Of a stretch of 8,297 nt of DNA, positions 1-7,051 are shown in pieces. Made by a program: the position numbers and the translations under genes. Under the pieces are notes generated by a model, which saw only the letters and a list, made by a program, of their open reading frames with translations, made no database searches and was not told the origin of the DNA. The stretch is from Accumulibacter sp. Its GTDB lineage: Bacteria > Pseudomonadota > Gammaproteobacteria > Burkholderiales > Rhodocyclaceae. The stretch covers positions 1 through 8,297 of the forward strand of contig DPSD01000438.1 of NCBI GenBank assembly GCA_003538495.1. The letters run 5' to 3'. Every line of letters begins with the position of its first letter. Positions within the stretch are counted from its first letter, which is position 1.

Positions 1-47
1 AGCAGCACGCCGGCTGGAAGTAAATGACCCAGCGATCGGGTGATTTC

Positions 48-69
48 GGGGCCGGGGAAGCACGGCCCC
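48..69. terminator. GC-rich hairpin at the window's left edge, possible terminator
   Basis: GGGGCCG (48-54) and CGGCCCC (63-69) form a perfect 7-bp stem around an 8-nt loop. It lies just beyond the stop codon of the minus-strand GDSL gene, so it could end that transcript, or transcripts entering from the left. Neither side has a T-tract, so it is at best an imperfect intrinsic terminator. Bases 1-47 hold no gene I can support. Confidence 0.35.
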
Positions 70-73
70 TGCA

Positions 74-1054
74 TTACTGTGTTGCTGTTGGCACGAGGTA
101 ACGGATCATTTCGTTGAGGAAAGCGCGGCGGATTGCATCGTAGCCTCGCTGATTGGGATCCTCGAGGTTCGCGAAATACCAATACGTTGGATCTTCGGAA
201 TGGTAGTGCGGATGCCTGGAATCACGATGATGCAGTCCGTGACCGAGTAAGGTTCCATGCACGTCGACGACATGTACATTGGCGCGTGCGGCTGCGGCTT
301 CACGGATGTGGCGATTGAATTCAGCATGGATGCGCAGTCCATCCGGCCAGGCCGGGAACGGTTTGATGAATCGCAAGAACACATTCACACGCTCGATGTC
401 GCCAACACCATCGGTGGGATCGAAGATGGTCGCGATGAAGATGTCACAACCTCCGGGAAAACGCGCACTGATCGCGTCGAGCAGTTGATCGAGGCGTTGA
501 CGAAAGGCTGCGGCGTACCGCTGTCCATCGCTCCAGGTCGCTCCATAGAGAGCCTCGTCACGCGGCGGGCTCGCACCATAGTCGTGAATGAGGTCGATGC
601 CGCCGGTGGAGAGAACGACAACGCCACGCGTGCTTTGTGACTGTAAAGGAATGAGGGCGATCTGGAAACGAAGATGATCGCCGGAACTGGTGGAGTTTTG
701 CGCGAGGTTGAGCACCCGCAGCTTCGCGAAGACGTGTCGCAAGTCCTTGCCGGTCATGTCCGCTTCGTCTCCGTCGGGTACCTTGACCAGTCGGTCGAAG
801 AAGCCGAACCCAGGCGGTGCGCCAAAGCCCGTGACGATGCTGTCACCCAGTCCCAGCAGCAGCACATCACCGTCGTTCCAGGATGAAGCGAAGGCTTCGG
901 CCGGCACGCCCGGGCCAGCGGGGCCAGATCCCATCCCCGGATGGATGTCGCGGTAAAGCACGTAAAGCACGCCCGCGAGGCACAGCATGATGAGGACAAA
1001 CTTGAGCCGGATCTGATACCAGCGCGGCTTATTCGTGGTTGTGGTCTTGGTCAT
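74..1054 (-). CDS. Membrane-anchored SGNH/GDSL-hydrolase-like protein
   Basis: A 326-aa protein of the SGNH/GDSL hydrolase fold, a superfamily of serine esterases, lipases and acyl-transfer enzymes. Residues 16-34 are one hydrophobic segment after a basic N-terminus, without an obvious cleavage site, so it is probably a signal anchor with the catalytic domain in the periplasm. Block I is GLGDSIVTG with putative nucleophile Ser72. Block II is around NLAQNS (116-121), where the usual glycine is Ala118. Block III reads GGID (151-154) instead of GxND. The C-terminal block reads NLEDPNQRGYDAI (296-308), where the usual DxxHPN would place Asp and His. A His-rich stretch (GHGLHHRDSRHPHYH, 271-285) precedes it and might supply the catalytic His. 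The ATG at 1054 has no good Shine-Dalgarno. GC is clearly lower than in the neighbouring genes. The 158-bp gap after mocA suggests its own transcription. The substrate is unknown. Confidence 0.8.
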   Translation of the reverse strand: MTKTTTTNKPRWYQIRLKFVLIMLCLAGVLYVLYRDIHPGMGSGPAGPGVPAEAFASSWNDGDVLLLGLGDSIVTGFGAPPGFGFFDRLVKVPDGDEADMTGKDLRHVFAKLRVLNLAQNSTSSGDHLRFQIALIPLQSQSTRGVVVLSTGGIDLIHDYGASPPRDEALYGATWSDGQRYAAAFRQRLDQLLDAISARFPGGCDIFIATIFDPTDGVGDIERVNVFLRFIKPFPAWPDGLRIHAEFNRHIREAAAARANVHVVDVHGTLLGHGLHHRDSRHPHYHSEDPTYWYFANLEDPNQRGYDAIRRAFLNEMIRYLVPTATQ

Positions 1055-1084
1055 CGGGGGATGCGGTGTTCATCAAGGGTAGCA

Positions 1085-1090
1085 ATTATT
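1085..1090 (-). promoter_or_regulatory. Possible -10 element for the GDSL gene
   Basis: On the minus strand AATAAT (5 of 6 to TATAAT) lies about 31 bp before the GDSL start codon, in an otherwise GC-rich gap (1055-1212). The hexamer at the usual -35 distance is a poor match, so this is only a weak candidate. The rest of the gap shows no convincing terminator after mocA. Confidence 0.25.
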
Positions 1091-1212
1091 CTCTTGCGGT
1101 GACTGCTCACGAACCGACTTTCTACCGTAGCGGCACGGCGGAATCGGCGAACGCCCTCCTTCCGGATCGAGCGGACAGCGGCAGGAGCCACTCGCCAAGC
1201 CGACGACGCGTG

Positions 1213-1797
1213 CTATTCGATCCGCAGATCATCCGGCGTGTCGATATCCCGCTGGACGCCAGGATCATCCAGCGCGATGAGCGTGACCGACCGGGGGTGA
1301 TCGTCCAGGATTCGCCTGGCGCCGACGTCGCCTTGCAGGCAGGCGAGTTCGGCAAACCAGCGCCGGGAGAAACCGACCGGGTGGCCCCGGCGTCCGCGAT
1401 AGACCGGCGCGACGATGTCGGCACCGTTTCTCAAGGCCTGCAGCAGCGAATGCAAGGTCGCGGCCGTCAGAAAAGGCATGTCGGCCAGAGCCACGAGCCA
1501 TCCCTCGGCGTCGGCGCTCGCTCGAACGGCGCAGGCCAGGCTGCTGCCCATGCCGGCTTCGGCCTCCGGAGCAAGCCGTACATCGACCGCGGTGTCGGTC
1601 AGGAGCCGGCGCAGTTCGGTCTGTTGGGGCCGCAGGACGCTGACCGAATGGGGGCAGACGGCGATCAGGGTCCTGGCCGATGCGATGGCCATTGGCGTGC
1701 CATCGCGCAGCCGGTGCAGAAGCTTGTCGGCGCCGAAGCGGCGCGAGCAGCCTCCAGCCAGCAGGATGCCGACGAGTTCGCCAGTCGTCCTGCTCAT
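1213..1797 (-). CDS. mocA: MocA-like molybdenum cofactor cytidylyltransferase (MobA-like NTP transferase)
   Basis: A 194-aa nucleotidyltransferase expected to join CTP to Mo-molybdopterin, giving the MCD cofactor used by xanthine-oxidase-family hydroxylases. The nucleotide-binding loop is LAGGCSRRFGADK (13-25). GMGSSL is at 82-87, the metal-binding LADMP at 104-108, GRRGHPVGF at 135-143, GDVGAR at 156-161 and DIDTPDD at 184-190. GHPVGF and GD-GAR fit MocA rather than MobA, as does the neighbouring hydroxylase operon. LAGG, in contrast, is the form I associate with the GTP-using MobA. The ATG at 1797 shares its A with the TGA stop of xdhC (TGATG), which implies translational coupling. An in-frame TTG one codon earlier (1798-1800) is less likely. 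It is the last gene of the operon. Family is secure; nucleotide choice is inferred. Confidence 0.85.
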   Translation of the reverse strand: MSRTTGELVGILLAGGCSRRFGADKLLHRLRDGTPMAIASARTLIAVCPHSVSVLRPQQTELRRLLTDTAVDVRLAPEAEAGMGSSLACAVRASADAEGWLVALADMPFLTAATLHSLLQALRNGADIVAPVYRGRRGHPVGFSRRWFAELACLQGDVGARRILDDHPRSVTLIALDDPGVQRDIDTPDDLRIE

Positions 1798-2825
1798 CAA
1801 GCGAGCGGCGAGCCTGCGACGGCGGCCTTTGCGGCCGCTGTCGATTCGTGCCGGTACGGGCCGTTATCGGCTGTCCGGGTCACGATGCCGTATTTGGTGG
1901 CCGTCATTTCGGCCAGAATCGATAGCGCGATTTCCGGCGGGGTCCTGCTGCCGATCGCCATTCCCACCGGTCCGTGCAGCCGGCCGACCTGTTCGGCGCT
2001 GAGATCGAAATATTGCATCAGGCGCTCGCGGCGCCTGGCGTTATTGCGCCGCGATCCCAGTGCACCGACATAGAAAGCCGGCGATTTGAGTGCTTCGAGC
2101 AGGGCCAGATCGTCAAGCTTCGGATCGTGGGTGACAGCGACCACCGCCAGGTGCGGGTCGGGACGCATCGTCTGGACGACGTCATCGGGCATGCCGTCGG
2201 CCAGACGGCTGCCCGGCACCTGCCACGCGTCGCGATACTCCGGCCGCGGATCGCAGATGGTGACGGCGTAATCGAGCGCCTGCGCCATTTCGGCGAGGTA
2301 GCGCGAGATCTGGCCAGCGCCGATGATCAGCAGGCGCCAGGCCGGACCATGCGGGGTTCGCAACAGCTTGCCGTCCCAGTGGATCGATTCACCCGGCGCC
2401 GCGTCAGCGAGGCTTGCCTGGCCAGTGGCGAGAGTGAGCGAGCGGACGACGAGCCTTCCGCACACCAGTTCTTCCTCGAGTTGGGCAAGCAAGGAAGCGC
2501 AAGGACGGGGCTCGATGACCAGTTCGAGCGTCCCGCCGCAGGGCAGGCCGAAGCGTTCCGCCTCGGCCCGCGTCACACCATACGTCTGGCTGAAAGGAAG
2601 ATCTCCGGCCAGCTCCCCTGCCCGCAGGCGACCGATCAGGTCGTCCTCGATACAGCCACCCGAAACCGAGCCACAAACCCGCCCGTCCTGGCGCAAGGCC
2701 ATCCAGGCGCCGGCAGGACGCGGTGCCGATCCCCAGGTCCGGACGACGGTCACCAGCGCGAAGCGGTAACCTTGCTCCGCCCAGCGTCGCACCTCCGAGA
2801 GCACCTGCCGATCGACGCTGTCCAT
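1797..2825 (-). CDS. xdhC: XdhC/CoxI-family molybdenum hydroxylase maturation factor
   Basis: A 342-aa XdhC/CoxI/PaoD-type chaperone. Characterised members bind the molybdenum cofactor, help it acquire its terminal sulfido ligand, and insert it into a xanthine-oxidase-family apoenzyme in the cytoplasm. The N-terminal XdhC domain shows GSVSGGCIE (52-60) and GLPCGGTLELVIEP (93-106). Cys58 and Cys96 lie in the positions expected for cofactor-linked cysteines. A Rossmann-like C-terminal domain starts at IIGAGQIS (167-174), continues with YVGALGSRRN (252-261), and ends with LHGPVGMAIGSRTPPEIALS (283-302). The length is normal and the domains are complete. Its ATG is 2 nt after the iorB stop, with only a weak Shine-Dalgarno (TGAGA), so translation probably depends on coupling. 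Its place between the hydroxylase and mocA indicates dedicated service to this enzyme. Confidence 0.92.
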   Translation of the reverse strand: MDSVDRQVLSEVRRWAEQGYRFALVTVVRTWGSAPRPAGAWMALRQDGRVCGSVSGGCIEDDLIGRLRAGELAGDLPFSQTYGVTRAEAERFGLPCGGTLELVIEPRPCASLLAQLEEELVCGRLVVRSLTLATGQASLADAAPGESIHWDGKLLRTPHGPAWRLLIIGAGQISRYLAEMAQALDYAVTICDPRPEYRDAWQVPGSRLADGMPDDVVQTMRPDPHLAVVAVTHDPKLDDLALLEALKSPAFYVGALGSRRNNARRRERLMQYFDLSAEQVGRLHGPVGMAIGSRTPPEIALSILAEMTATKYGIVTRTADNGPYRHESTAAAKAAVAGSPLA

Positions 2826-2827
2826 TC

Positions 2828-5023
2828 TCAGGCACGCAGGTCTTCGGCACGGAACGGCAGACGGTCCGGATACTTTCCGGTCGCCGCGCCGATCGCATTG
2901 GCCACCGCCGGGGCGAGCGGCGGAACGCCAGGCTCACCGACACCCGTCGGCTTGGCCGTCGAGGGAACGATATGCACCTCGACCCGTGGCATCTCGCCGA
3001 TCCGGATCGGCCGATAGGTGTCGAAATTACCCTCGACCACGGCGCCCTCCTTGAGCGTGATTTCGCCATGCAGAGCGGCCGACAAGGCGAAGCCGACGGC
3101 CCCTTCGATCTGTGAGCGGATGTTGTCGGGATTGATCGCGATACCGCAGTCGACGGCACAAACGACCCGATCGACCTTGACCGTGCCATCGGCGGCAACC
3201 GTCACTTCGGCAACCTGTGCGACATACGAGTGAAACGACTCGTGCACCGCGACGCCTCTGCCGCGCCGGGTTCCCCTGACGCCAGCCGGCAGCCGTGTTC
3301 CCCAGCCGGACTTCTCGGCCGCCAGTCGGAGGACGCCGCGATGCCGGGGATGATCGGCCAGCAGTTCGAGGCGCCAGGCAACCGGATCCTTGCCAGCGGC
3401 TCTCGCCACTTGGTCGAGGAATACCTCGGTCGAATAGGCGGTGTGCGATGAGCCGACCGAACGCCACCAGAGCACCGGCACGTCGATGTCCTTCGGGGTG
3501 TGCAGGTCGACCAGCAGGTTGGGAATCGCGTACGGCAGGTTGGCTGCTCCCTCAACCGAGACGGCGTCGATCCCGTCCTTGACCATCATCGACTCGAACG
3601 GCGAGCCGAGCAGGATCGACTGGCCGACCAGCCGGTGCCGCCAGCCGGTGAGCTGGCCGCCCGCGTCGAGGGCGGCTTCGAGGGCATGGTGGAAGAGCGG
3701 CCGGTAATAGCCCGCCCGCATGTCGTCCTCGCGCATCCAGACGAGCTTCACCGGCGCCTTGCCGCCGATCGCCTTGACGATCTGTGCCGCTTCCACGACA
3801 TAGTCGGAATGCGTATTCGCCCGGCGGCCAAAGCTGCCGCCGGCATAAAGCATGTTGATCCGCACCTGTTCCGGCGTGAGGCCGAAGATCGCCGCCAGGC
3901 GCGACTGGTCCGCGGTGGCCATCTGTTCGCCGTTCCAGACCTCGCACCCCCGTTCGCTCAGGCGGATGACACAGTTCATCGGCTCCATCGCCGCATGCGC
4001 GAGATAGGGGAAGTCGTACGTTGCCCGGACGATTCGGGCCGCGCCGGCAAAGGCCTGCTCGGTATTGCCGACCCGACGGGCGACCAGGCCGGGCGATTTT
4101 GCCATTTCGCGATAGCGCGCCACGATTTCCTCGCTGCCGAGCTTGAACGAGCGGCTTTCGTCCCAGTCGACCTGCAGCGCATCGCGCCCTTTTTTCGCGC
4201 TCCAGGTATCGCTGGCCAGCACCGCGACGCCGGAAGGAATCTGCACCACATCGACGACGTTCCGGACGCGCCTGGCCGCGCTGGCGTCGAAACCGCGAAC
4301 CGTGGCGCCGAAACGTGGCGGATGCGCGACGACGGCAACCAGCATGCCCGGCAACTGAATGTCCTGCGTGAATTGCGCCTGGCCATTGGTCTTGTCCACG
4401 CTGTCCTTGCGCGGTGCCTGCTTGCCGATCAGCCGGAAATCCTTGGCCTCCTTGAGCACCACGCTGGCTGGCACCGCTTCCCGGGCGGCGTCCGCGGCAA
4501 GTTCACCGAAACGCGCTTGCCGCTTCGACCGGCGATGGCTGACGATGCCGTCGCGCACCGTGATCTCGCCCGCCGGCACCTGCCAGCGCCGGGCGGCCGC
4601 GTTGACCAGCATGGCGCGGCCCGCCGCCCCGGCGGCGCGCAGCTGGTCCCAGGAATTGGCCATTGCCGTACTACCGCCAGTGCCTTGTGACGCTCCCCAG
4701 AACAGATTGTTGTAGCGCGACGCGTCGGCCGGTGCGCCCTCCAGGCGGACAGTCTGCCAGTCGGCGTCGAGTTCTTCGGCGAGGATCGTCGCCAGACCAG
4801 TGTAGCTTCCCTGACCCATCTCGAGATGTTTGGCGATCACCGTCACGCTATCGTCGGTGCCGATGCGCAGGAAGGCGTTCGCTTCGAAGGGCTGGCCGGC
4901 CGGCGCGGCGGCTTTTCCGGCCCCGGCCGGGGCGATCGCTGGCAGGCAGAAACCCAGCGTCAGACCGGCGGCGCCTTGCAGAAAGCTCCGGCGGCTGGCA
5001 TTGGCAATCTTCGTGTTGACCAT
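2828..5023 (-). CDS. iorB: IorB-like molybdopterin-binding subunit of a periplasmic molybdenum hydroxylase
   Basis: A 731-aa large subunit of the isoquinoline 1-oxidoreductase/aldehyde oxidase type, expected to hydroxylate an N-heterocycle or oxidise an aldehyde with water as oxygen source. A Tat signal ([16 protein letters not shown], 10-25) shows export to the periplasm. Cofactor and active-site motifs are [17 protein letters not shown] (69-85), TGGSTA (115-120), [10 protein letters not shown] (342-351), GGSFGRR (395-401), [20 protein letters not shown] (519-538) and [18 protein letters not shown] (694-711). Glu697 is the probable catalytic base. The ATG at 5023 is chosen because it begins the Tat signal and follows AGGAG at 5-nt spacing. 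The reading frame extends 60 codons further upstream, but that part lies inside iorA and is unlike the family. It starts 8 nt after iorA, whose TAG stop overlaps the ribosome site. The substrate cannot be told from sequence. Confidence 0.93.
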   Translation of the reverse strand: MVNTKIANASRRSFLQGAAGLTLGFCLPAIAPAGAGKAAAPAGQPFEANAFLRIGTDDSVTVIAKHLEMGQGSYTGLATILAEELDADWQTVRLEGAPADASRYNNLFWGASQGTGGSTAMANSWDQLRAAGAAGRAMLVNAAARRWQVPAGEITVRDGIVSHRRSKRQARFGELAADAAREAVPASVVLKEAKDFRLIGKQAPRKDSVDKTNGQAQFTQDIQLPGMLVAVVAHPPRFGATVRGFDASAARRVRNVVDVVQIPSGVAVLASDTWSAKKGRDALQVDWDESRSFKLGSEEIVARYREMAKSPGLVARRVGNTEQAFAGAARIVRATYDFPYLAHAAMEPMNCVIRLSERGCEVWNGEQMATADQSRLAAIFGLTPEQVRINMLYAGGSFGRRANTHSDYVVEAAQIVKAIGGKAPVKLVWMREDDMRAGYYRPLFHHALEAALDAGGQLTGWRHRLVGQSILLGSPFESMMVKDGIDAVSVEGAANLPYAIPNLLVDLHTPKDIDVPVLWWRSVGSSHTAYSTEVFLDQVARAAGKDPVAWRLELLADHPRHRGVLRLAAEKSGWGTRLPAGVRGTRRGRGVAVHESFHSYVAQVAEVTVAADGTVKVDRVVCAVDCGIAINPDNIRSQIEGAVGFALSAALHGEITLKEGAVVEGNFDTYRPIRIGEMPRVEVHIVPSTAKPTGVGEPGVPPLAPAVANAIGAATGKYPDRLPFRAEDLRA

Positions 5024-5031
5024 TTCAGCTC

Positions 5032-5490
5032 CTAGGCAAGGGATCGGGCGGCTTCGTGGATTGCCGCGCGGATGCGCTGGTAGGTCGCGCAGCGGCACAG
5101 GTTGGCCGACAGCGCATCGTCGATGTCGCTGTCGGTCGGCTTTCGCTGGCGGCCGAGCAGGGCGATCGCACTCATGATCTGCCCGGATTGACAGTAGCCG
5201 CATTGCACGACATCGAGTTTACGCCAGGCCGCCTGCACCGCCCGGCCGACGCGCGACTGGTGTGCGGCTTCGATGGTCGTGATCTCGCGTCCCGCGACCG
5301 CCGAGACCGGCGTCAGGCAGGCGCGTGCCGGGACGCCGTCGACATGCACGACGCAGGCGCCGCACAGCGCCTGACCACAGGCATACTTGGTTCCGGTAAG
5401 CTGCAGCGTGTCGCGCAGCACCCAGAGAAGCGGCGTGTCAGGGGCAACATCGACCTGCCGAGGCTGGCCATTGACTTTGATCTGAAGCAT
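5032..5490 (-). CDS. iorA: IorA-like [2Fe-2S] subunit of the molybdenum hydroxylase
   Basis: A 152-aa iron-sulfur subunit that passes electrons from the molybdenum centre to an acceptor. The N-terminal ferredoxin-like cluster ligands are Cys38, Cys43, Cys46 and Cys58. The C-terminal helical [2Fe-2S] domain uses Cys97 and Cys100 (CGYC) and Cys132 and Cys134 (CRC). All eight ligands are present and the length is typical. The ATG at 5490 is preceded by AGGAG at normal spacing. The frame stays open 49 codons upstream to 5637, but that stretch does not resemble the family. It carries no export signal of its own, so it probably crosses the membrane bound to the Tat-tagged IorB subunit. It is the first gene of the operon. 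No strong promoter is evident in the ~116 bp between the terminator at 5607-5635 and the start. Confidence 0.94.
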   Translation of the reverse strand: MLQIKVNGQPRQVDVAPDTPLLWVLRDTLQLTGTKYACGQALCGACVVHVDGVPARACLTPVSAVAGREITTIEAAHQSRVGRAVQAAWRKLDVVQCGYCQSGQIMSAIALLGRQRKPTDSDIDDALSANLCRCATYQRIRAAIHEAARSLA

Positions 5491-5606
5491 GAGGCTCTCC
5501 TGCAGTGGATTGAAGTACACGGCGCAAGTATCGACTCCCTGGCCGCGTCTGTGGTCGAGGCCGGCCAGTTCGTTCAGCCCTTGCGCCTGTCGCGCTCGCC
5601 GCGGGC

Positions 5607-5635
5607 AAAAGGCGGGCATCTCCGGCCTGCCCGCC
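5607..5635 (-). terminator. Intrinsic terminator upstream of the iorA operon
   Basis: Read on the minus strand, GGCGGGCA (5635-5628) and TGCCCGCC (5618-5611) form a perfect 8-bp GC-rich stem around a 9-nt loop, followed directly by TTTT (5610-5607). This is the classic layout. It lies about 40 nt after the stop of the Hsp20 remnant, so it probably ended that gene's transcript and now insulates the ior operon from upstream transcription. Confidence 0.7.
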
Positions 5636-5676
5636 ACGGCAAGAGCGCCGCCCGCGAAACCGCACGCCCCCGCAGG

Positions 5677-5862
5677 CTACTCGATCGGCACGTTCGTCCG
5701 CGTCGCCGAGGCCGTCTTGGGCAGTGTCACTTCAAGGATACCATCCTTGAACGCGGCTTTGGCCGCTTCCTGGACGATGATCAGCACCAGCATGCCGAAG
5801 GCAGCCGGACTCACGAAATAGCGCAGGAAGTCTCTTGGCTGAAAGGTCGTCGAAGGCGGCAC
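5677..5862 (-). pseudogene. C-terminal remnant of an Hsp20 small heat-shock protein joined to unrelated sequence
   Basis: A 61-codon frame opening at a GTG. Its last 29 residues (5677-5766) read like the end of an alpha-crystallin domain: AKAAFKDGILEVTLPK matches the family's usual 'FKDGVLxVTLPK' strand. It is followed by a short tail with V-P-I, the I/V-x-I/V motif that docks between subunits. Upstream residues 1-32 do not form the rest of the ~90-residue domain. They include a hydrophobic run, SPAAFGMLVLIIV (19-31), that does not belong to a small heat-shock protein. No good Shine-Dalgarno precedes the GTG. The natural stop and the terminator just downstream suggest a once-complete gene that lost its 5' part by deletion or recombination. 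A functional small protein is possible but less likely. Confidence 0.6.
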
Positions 5863-5922
5863 GGAGATTCATTAGTCGCCTCGTCCGCTCCCTGCGCGGG
5901 TCCGTCGGCGGCGCGCTGCCGC

Positions 5923-6564
5923 TCATTCGTCGATCGGCACGGCCTTGAACGCGGCACTCGCCTCGAGTCTGTCGGCCAGCCTGGCTAGTGCCGGGTAGTC
6001 ACTCGCCGGCCACTCGTGCGGCAGGACGTAGCGAACGAAACCGATCCCGGCAACGGTAGTGATGTCGGCCTGTGTCAGGCGGCCGCCGACCAGGAAATCG
6101 CCGGTGAGTCGTTCTTCGAGCATGGTGAATGCCTGCCGCATCTGGCCGCGCAGGCGGCCCGTCCAGTCGGCCCATTGCAACTCGCCGGGGCGCTTGCGCT
6201 CGTATTCGATGGCCACCGCTTTCTCGGTCGCGACGATCGCCAGCGCCATCATTTGCTGCACCTGCCGGCGCTCGGGGCCGCTGCGCGGCGTCAGAGGCAG
6301 GATGTCGCGTTCGCCGGCCAGTTCGTCGAGATAGTCGAGAATGTAGGCGCTTTCAAAGAGCTTCTCGCCGCTCGGCAGCGTCAGCATCGGCACCTTGAAG
6401 AGCGGGTTGAGGGGACGCATGGCATCCATGTGCCGGAACACCGACAACGACAGGTGTGTGAAGGGAATCGCGTAGAGGTTCATCGTCACCGCCACGCGTC
6501 GCACGAAGGGTGAATCATAGAGACCCAGCAACTGGTGTGGCGTGGCTTCCGTCAAGTCCGTCAT
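5923..6564 (-). CDS. Glutathione S-transferase family protein
   Basis: A 213-aa cytosolic GST with a complete two-domain layout, expected to conjugate or reduce electrophiles with glutathione. The thioredoxin-like domain begins LLGLYDSPFVRRVAV (12-26), where Ser18 is the probable catalytic residue. It continues with KVPML (57-61, cis-Pro59) and ends with ES (71-72), which binds the gamma-glutamyl group. The helical domain contains GRLTQADITT (161-170), the N-capping/hydrophobic-staple region with Asp167. The ATG at 6564 follows GGAG at 6-nt spacing. An in-frame TTG at 6576 overlaps that site and is rejected as start. It lies 52 nt after the DUF2917 gene, probably in one transcript. Substrate is unknown. 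The debris region between it and the ior operon argues against a shared transcript. Confidence 0.92.
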   Translation of the reverse strand: MTDLTEATPHQLLGLYDSPFVRRVAVTMNLYAIPFTHLSLSVFRHMDAMRPLNPLFKVPMLTLPSGEKLFESAYILDYLDELAGERDILPLTPRSGPERRQVQQMMALAIVATEKAVAIEYERKRPGELQWADWTGRLRGQMRQAFTMLEERLTGDFLVGGRLTQADITTVAGIGFVRYVLPHEWPASDYPALARLADRLEASAAFKAVPIDE

Positions 6565-6616
6565 CTTTTTCTCCAATCGTCAATGGTTGATGCGATCCGG
6601 GCATCCGTCCGGACGT

Positions 6617-6943
6617 TCATATCCAGGCCGACGCAACGCGGCTTAGCCTGAACTTCGGCAGGCACCAGCGCCGCCCAAAGGTTCCCGCCGGCGGCGCCAG
6701 CCGGATCTTCGCCGGCAGGTCGGCGTCCGCGCCCGCCGCCGGCCACGCTTCGACAACGACCCTGCCCGCACCCGCGATACGATGGCGGTCGCCGGGAAGC
6801 AGCCAGATATCGCGACCACCCTTCTCTTCGGTCAGCCAGATGCGCGTACCGAGCGCGACGACTGTCCAGCCGGCGAGCCGGTCGAGGGAAACGGCCTCGG
6901 CGGCACGCACTTCAAACTCGATGTAGGGTAACAGAGCGGTCAT
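6617..6943 (-). CDS. DUF2917 domain-containing protein
   Basis: A 108-aa protein of unknown function. Residues ~18-66 match the DUF2917 pattern as I know it: AVSLDRLAGWTVVALGTRIW, then a tryptophan/threonine turn (WLTEE, 36-40), D45-WLLPGD and GRVVVEAW (60-67). It reads as a small beta-rich, cupin-like fold. The C-terminal ~40 residues (GADADLP onward) are basic and not part of the domain. The ATG at 6943 has a strong Shine-Dalgarno (AAGGAG, ~7 nt away). There is no signal peptide or membrane segment. It heads a probable two-gene transcript with the GST and is divergent from the LysR regulator. In my recollection DUF2917 genes are often found beside LysR regulators. No biochemical role can be assigned. 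Confidence 0.82.
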   Translation of the reverse strand: MTALLPYIEFEVRAAEAVSLDRLAGWTVVALGTRIWLTEEKGGRDIWLLPGDRHRIAGAGRVVVEAWPAAGADADLPAKIRLAPPAGTFGRRWCLPKFRLSRVASAWI

Positions 6944-6996
6944 GGGGTTCTCCTTTGCTGGCGGTAGTGCCTGCCCGGTCCTGGACAGACAGTGCG

Positions 6997-7025
6997 ATTC
7001 TCATCGTCGCGCGAAGCAAGTACAA
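6997..7025 (-). promoter_or_regulatory. Candidate promoter for the DUF2917-GST transcript
   Basis: On the minus strand TTGTAC (7025-7020) and GAGAAT (7002-6997) are separated by exactly 17 bp. Matches to the sigma-70 consensus are 3 of 6 and 4 of 6, so it is weak alone and may need an activator. It overlaps the LysR promoter on the opposite strand, as expected for a divergent LysR-controlled pair. Confidence 0.35.
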
Positions 7026-7026
7026 T
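6998..7026 (+). promoter_or_regulatory. Candidate sigma-70 promoter of the LysR gene
   Basis: TTCTCA (6998-7003, 4 of 6) and TACAAT (7021-7026, 5 of 6) are separated by 17 bp. Transcription would begin near 7033, giving a ~25-nt leader before the TTG start. The -10 is embedded in the palindrome at 7022-7034, so binding there would block this promoter, consistent with autorepression. Confidence 0.5.
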
Positions 7027-7051
7027 CGAATTGTTCTCACGTGACATGTGA
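7022..7051. promoter_or_regulatory. Palindromic probable LysR operator region
   Basis: Two dyads lie in the divergent gap. ACAAT-CGA-ATTGT (7022-7034) has 5-bp arms and covers the LysR -10 and part of the opposite -35. TCACGTGA (7037-7044) is a perfect 8-bp palindrome, and the GTGA at 7048-7051 also pairs with its TCAC as TCAC-N7-GTGA. Their position fits operator sites of the adjacent regulator. I could not assign a clean T-N11-A LysR box. Confidence 0.4.

Noticed and set aside
3..23. Short plus-strand open frame ending QHAGWK-stop, possibly the end of a gene entering from the left
   Set aside because: Six codons are too few to support a gene; other frames also stop nearby.
1031..1073. 14-codon minus-strand ORF (ATG at 1073) overlapping the GDSL start
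   Set aside because: It has no Shine-Dalgarno and no sign of selection. It could be an upstream ORF but nothing supports it.
3500..4690. A 396-codon plus-strand ORF antisense to iorB, and similar long plus-strand ORFs at 1039-2073 and 1974-3017
   Set aside because: They are mirror frames of GC-rich minus-strand genes with clear family motifs. Their translations are rich in Arg/Gly/Pro and show no recognisable domain, and they cross gene boundaries on the other strand.
5024..5203. 60-codon N-terminal extension of iorB
   Set aside because: It lies within iorA, is unlike the family, and would bury the Tat signal. The ATG at 5023 has a good Shine-Dalgarno.
5491..5637. 49-codon N-terminal extension of iorA
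   Set aside because: It runs over the terminator and leader region and does not resemble IorA. The internal ATG at 5490 has AGGAG in front.
6606..6615. CGTCCGGACG palindrome between DUF2917 and GST
   Set aside because: A 10-bp GC-rich palindrome is easily expected by chance in this sequence. It has no T-tract and no paired copy nearby.
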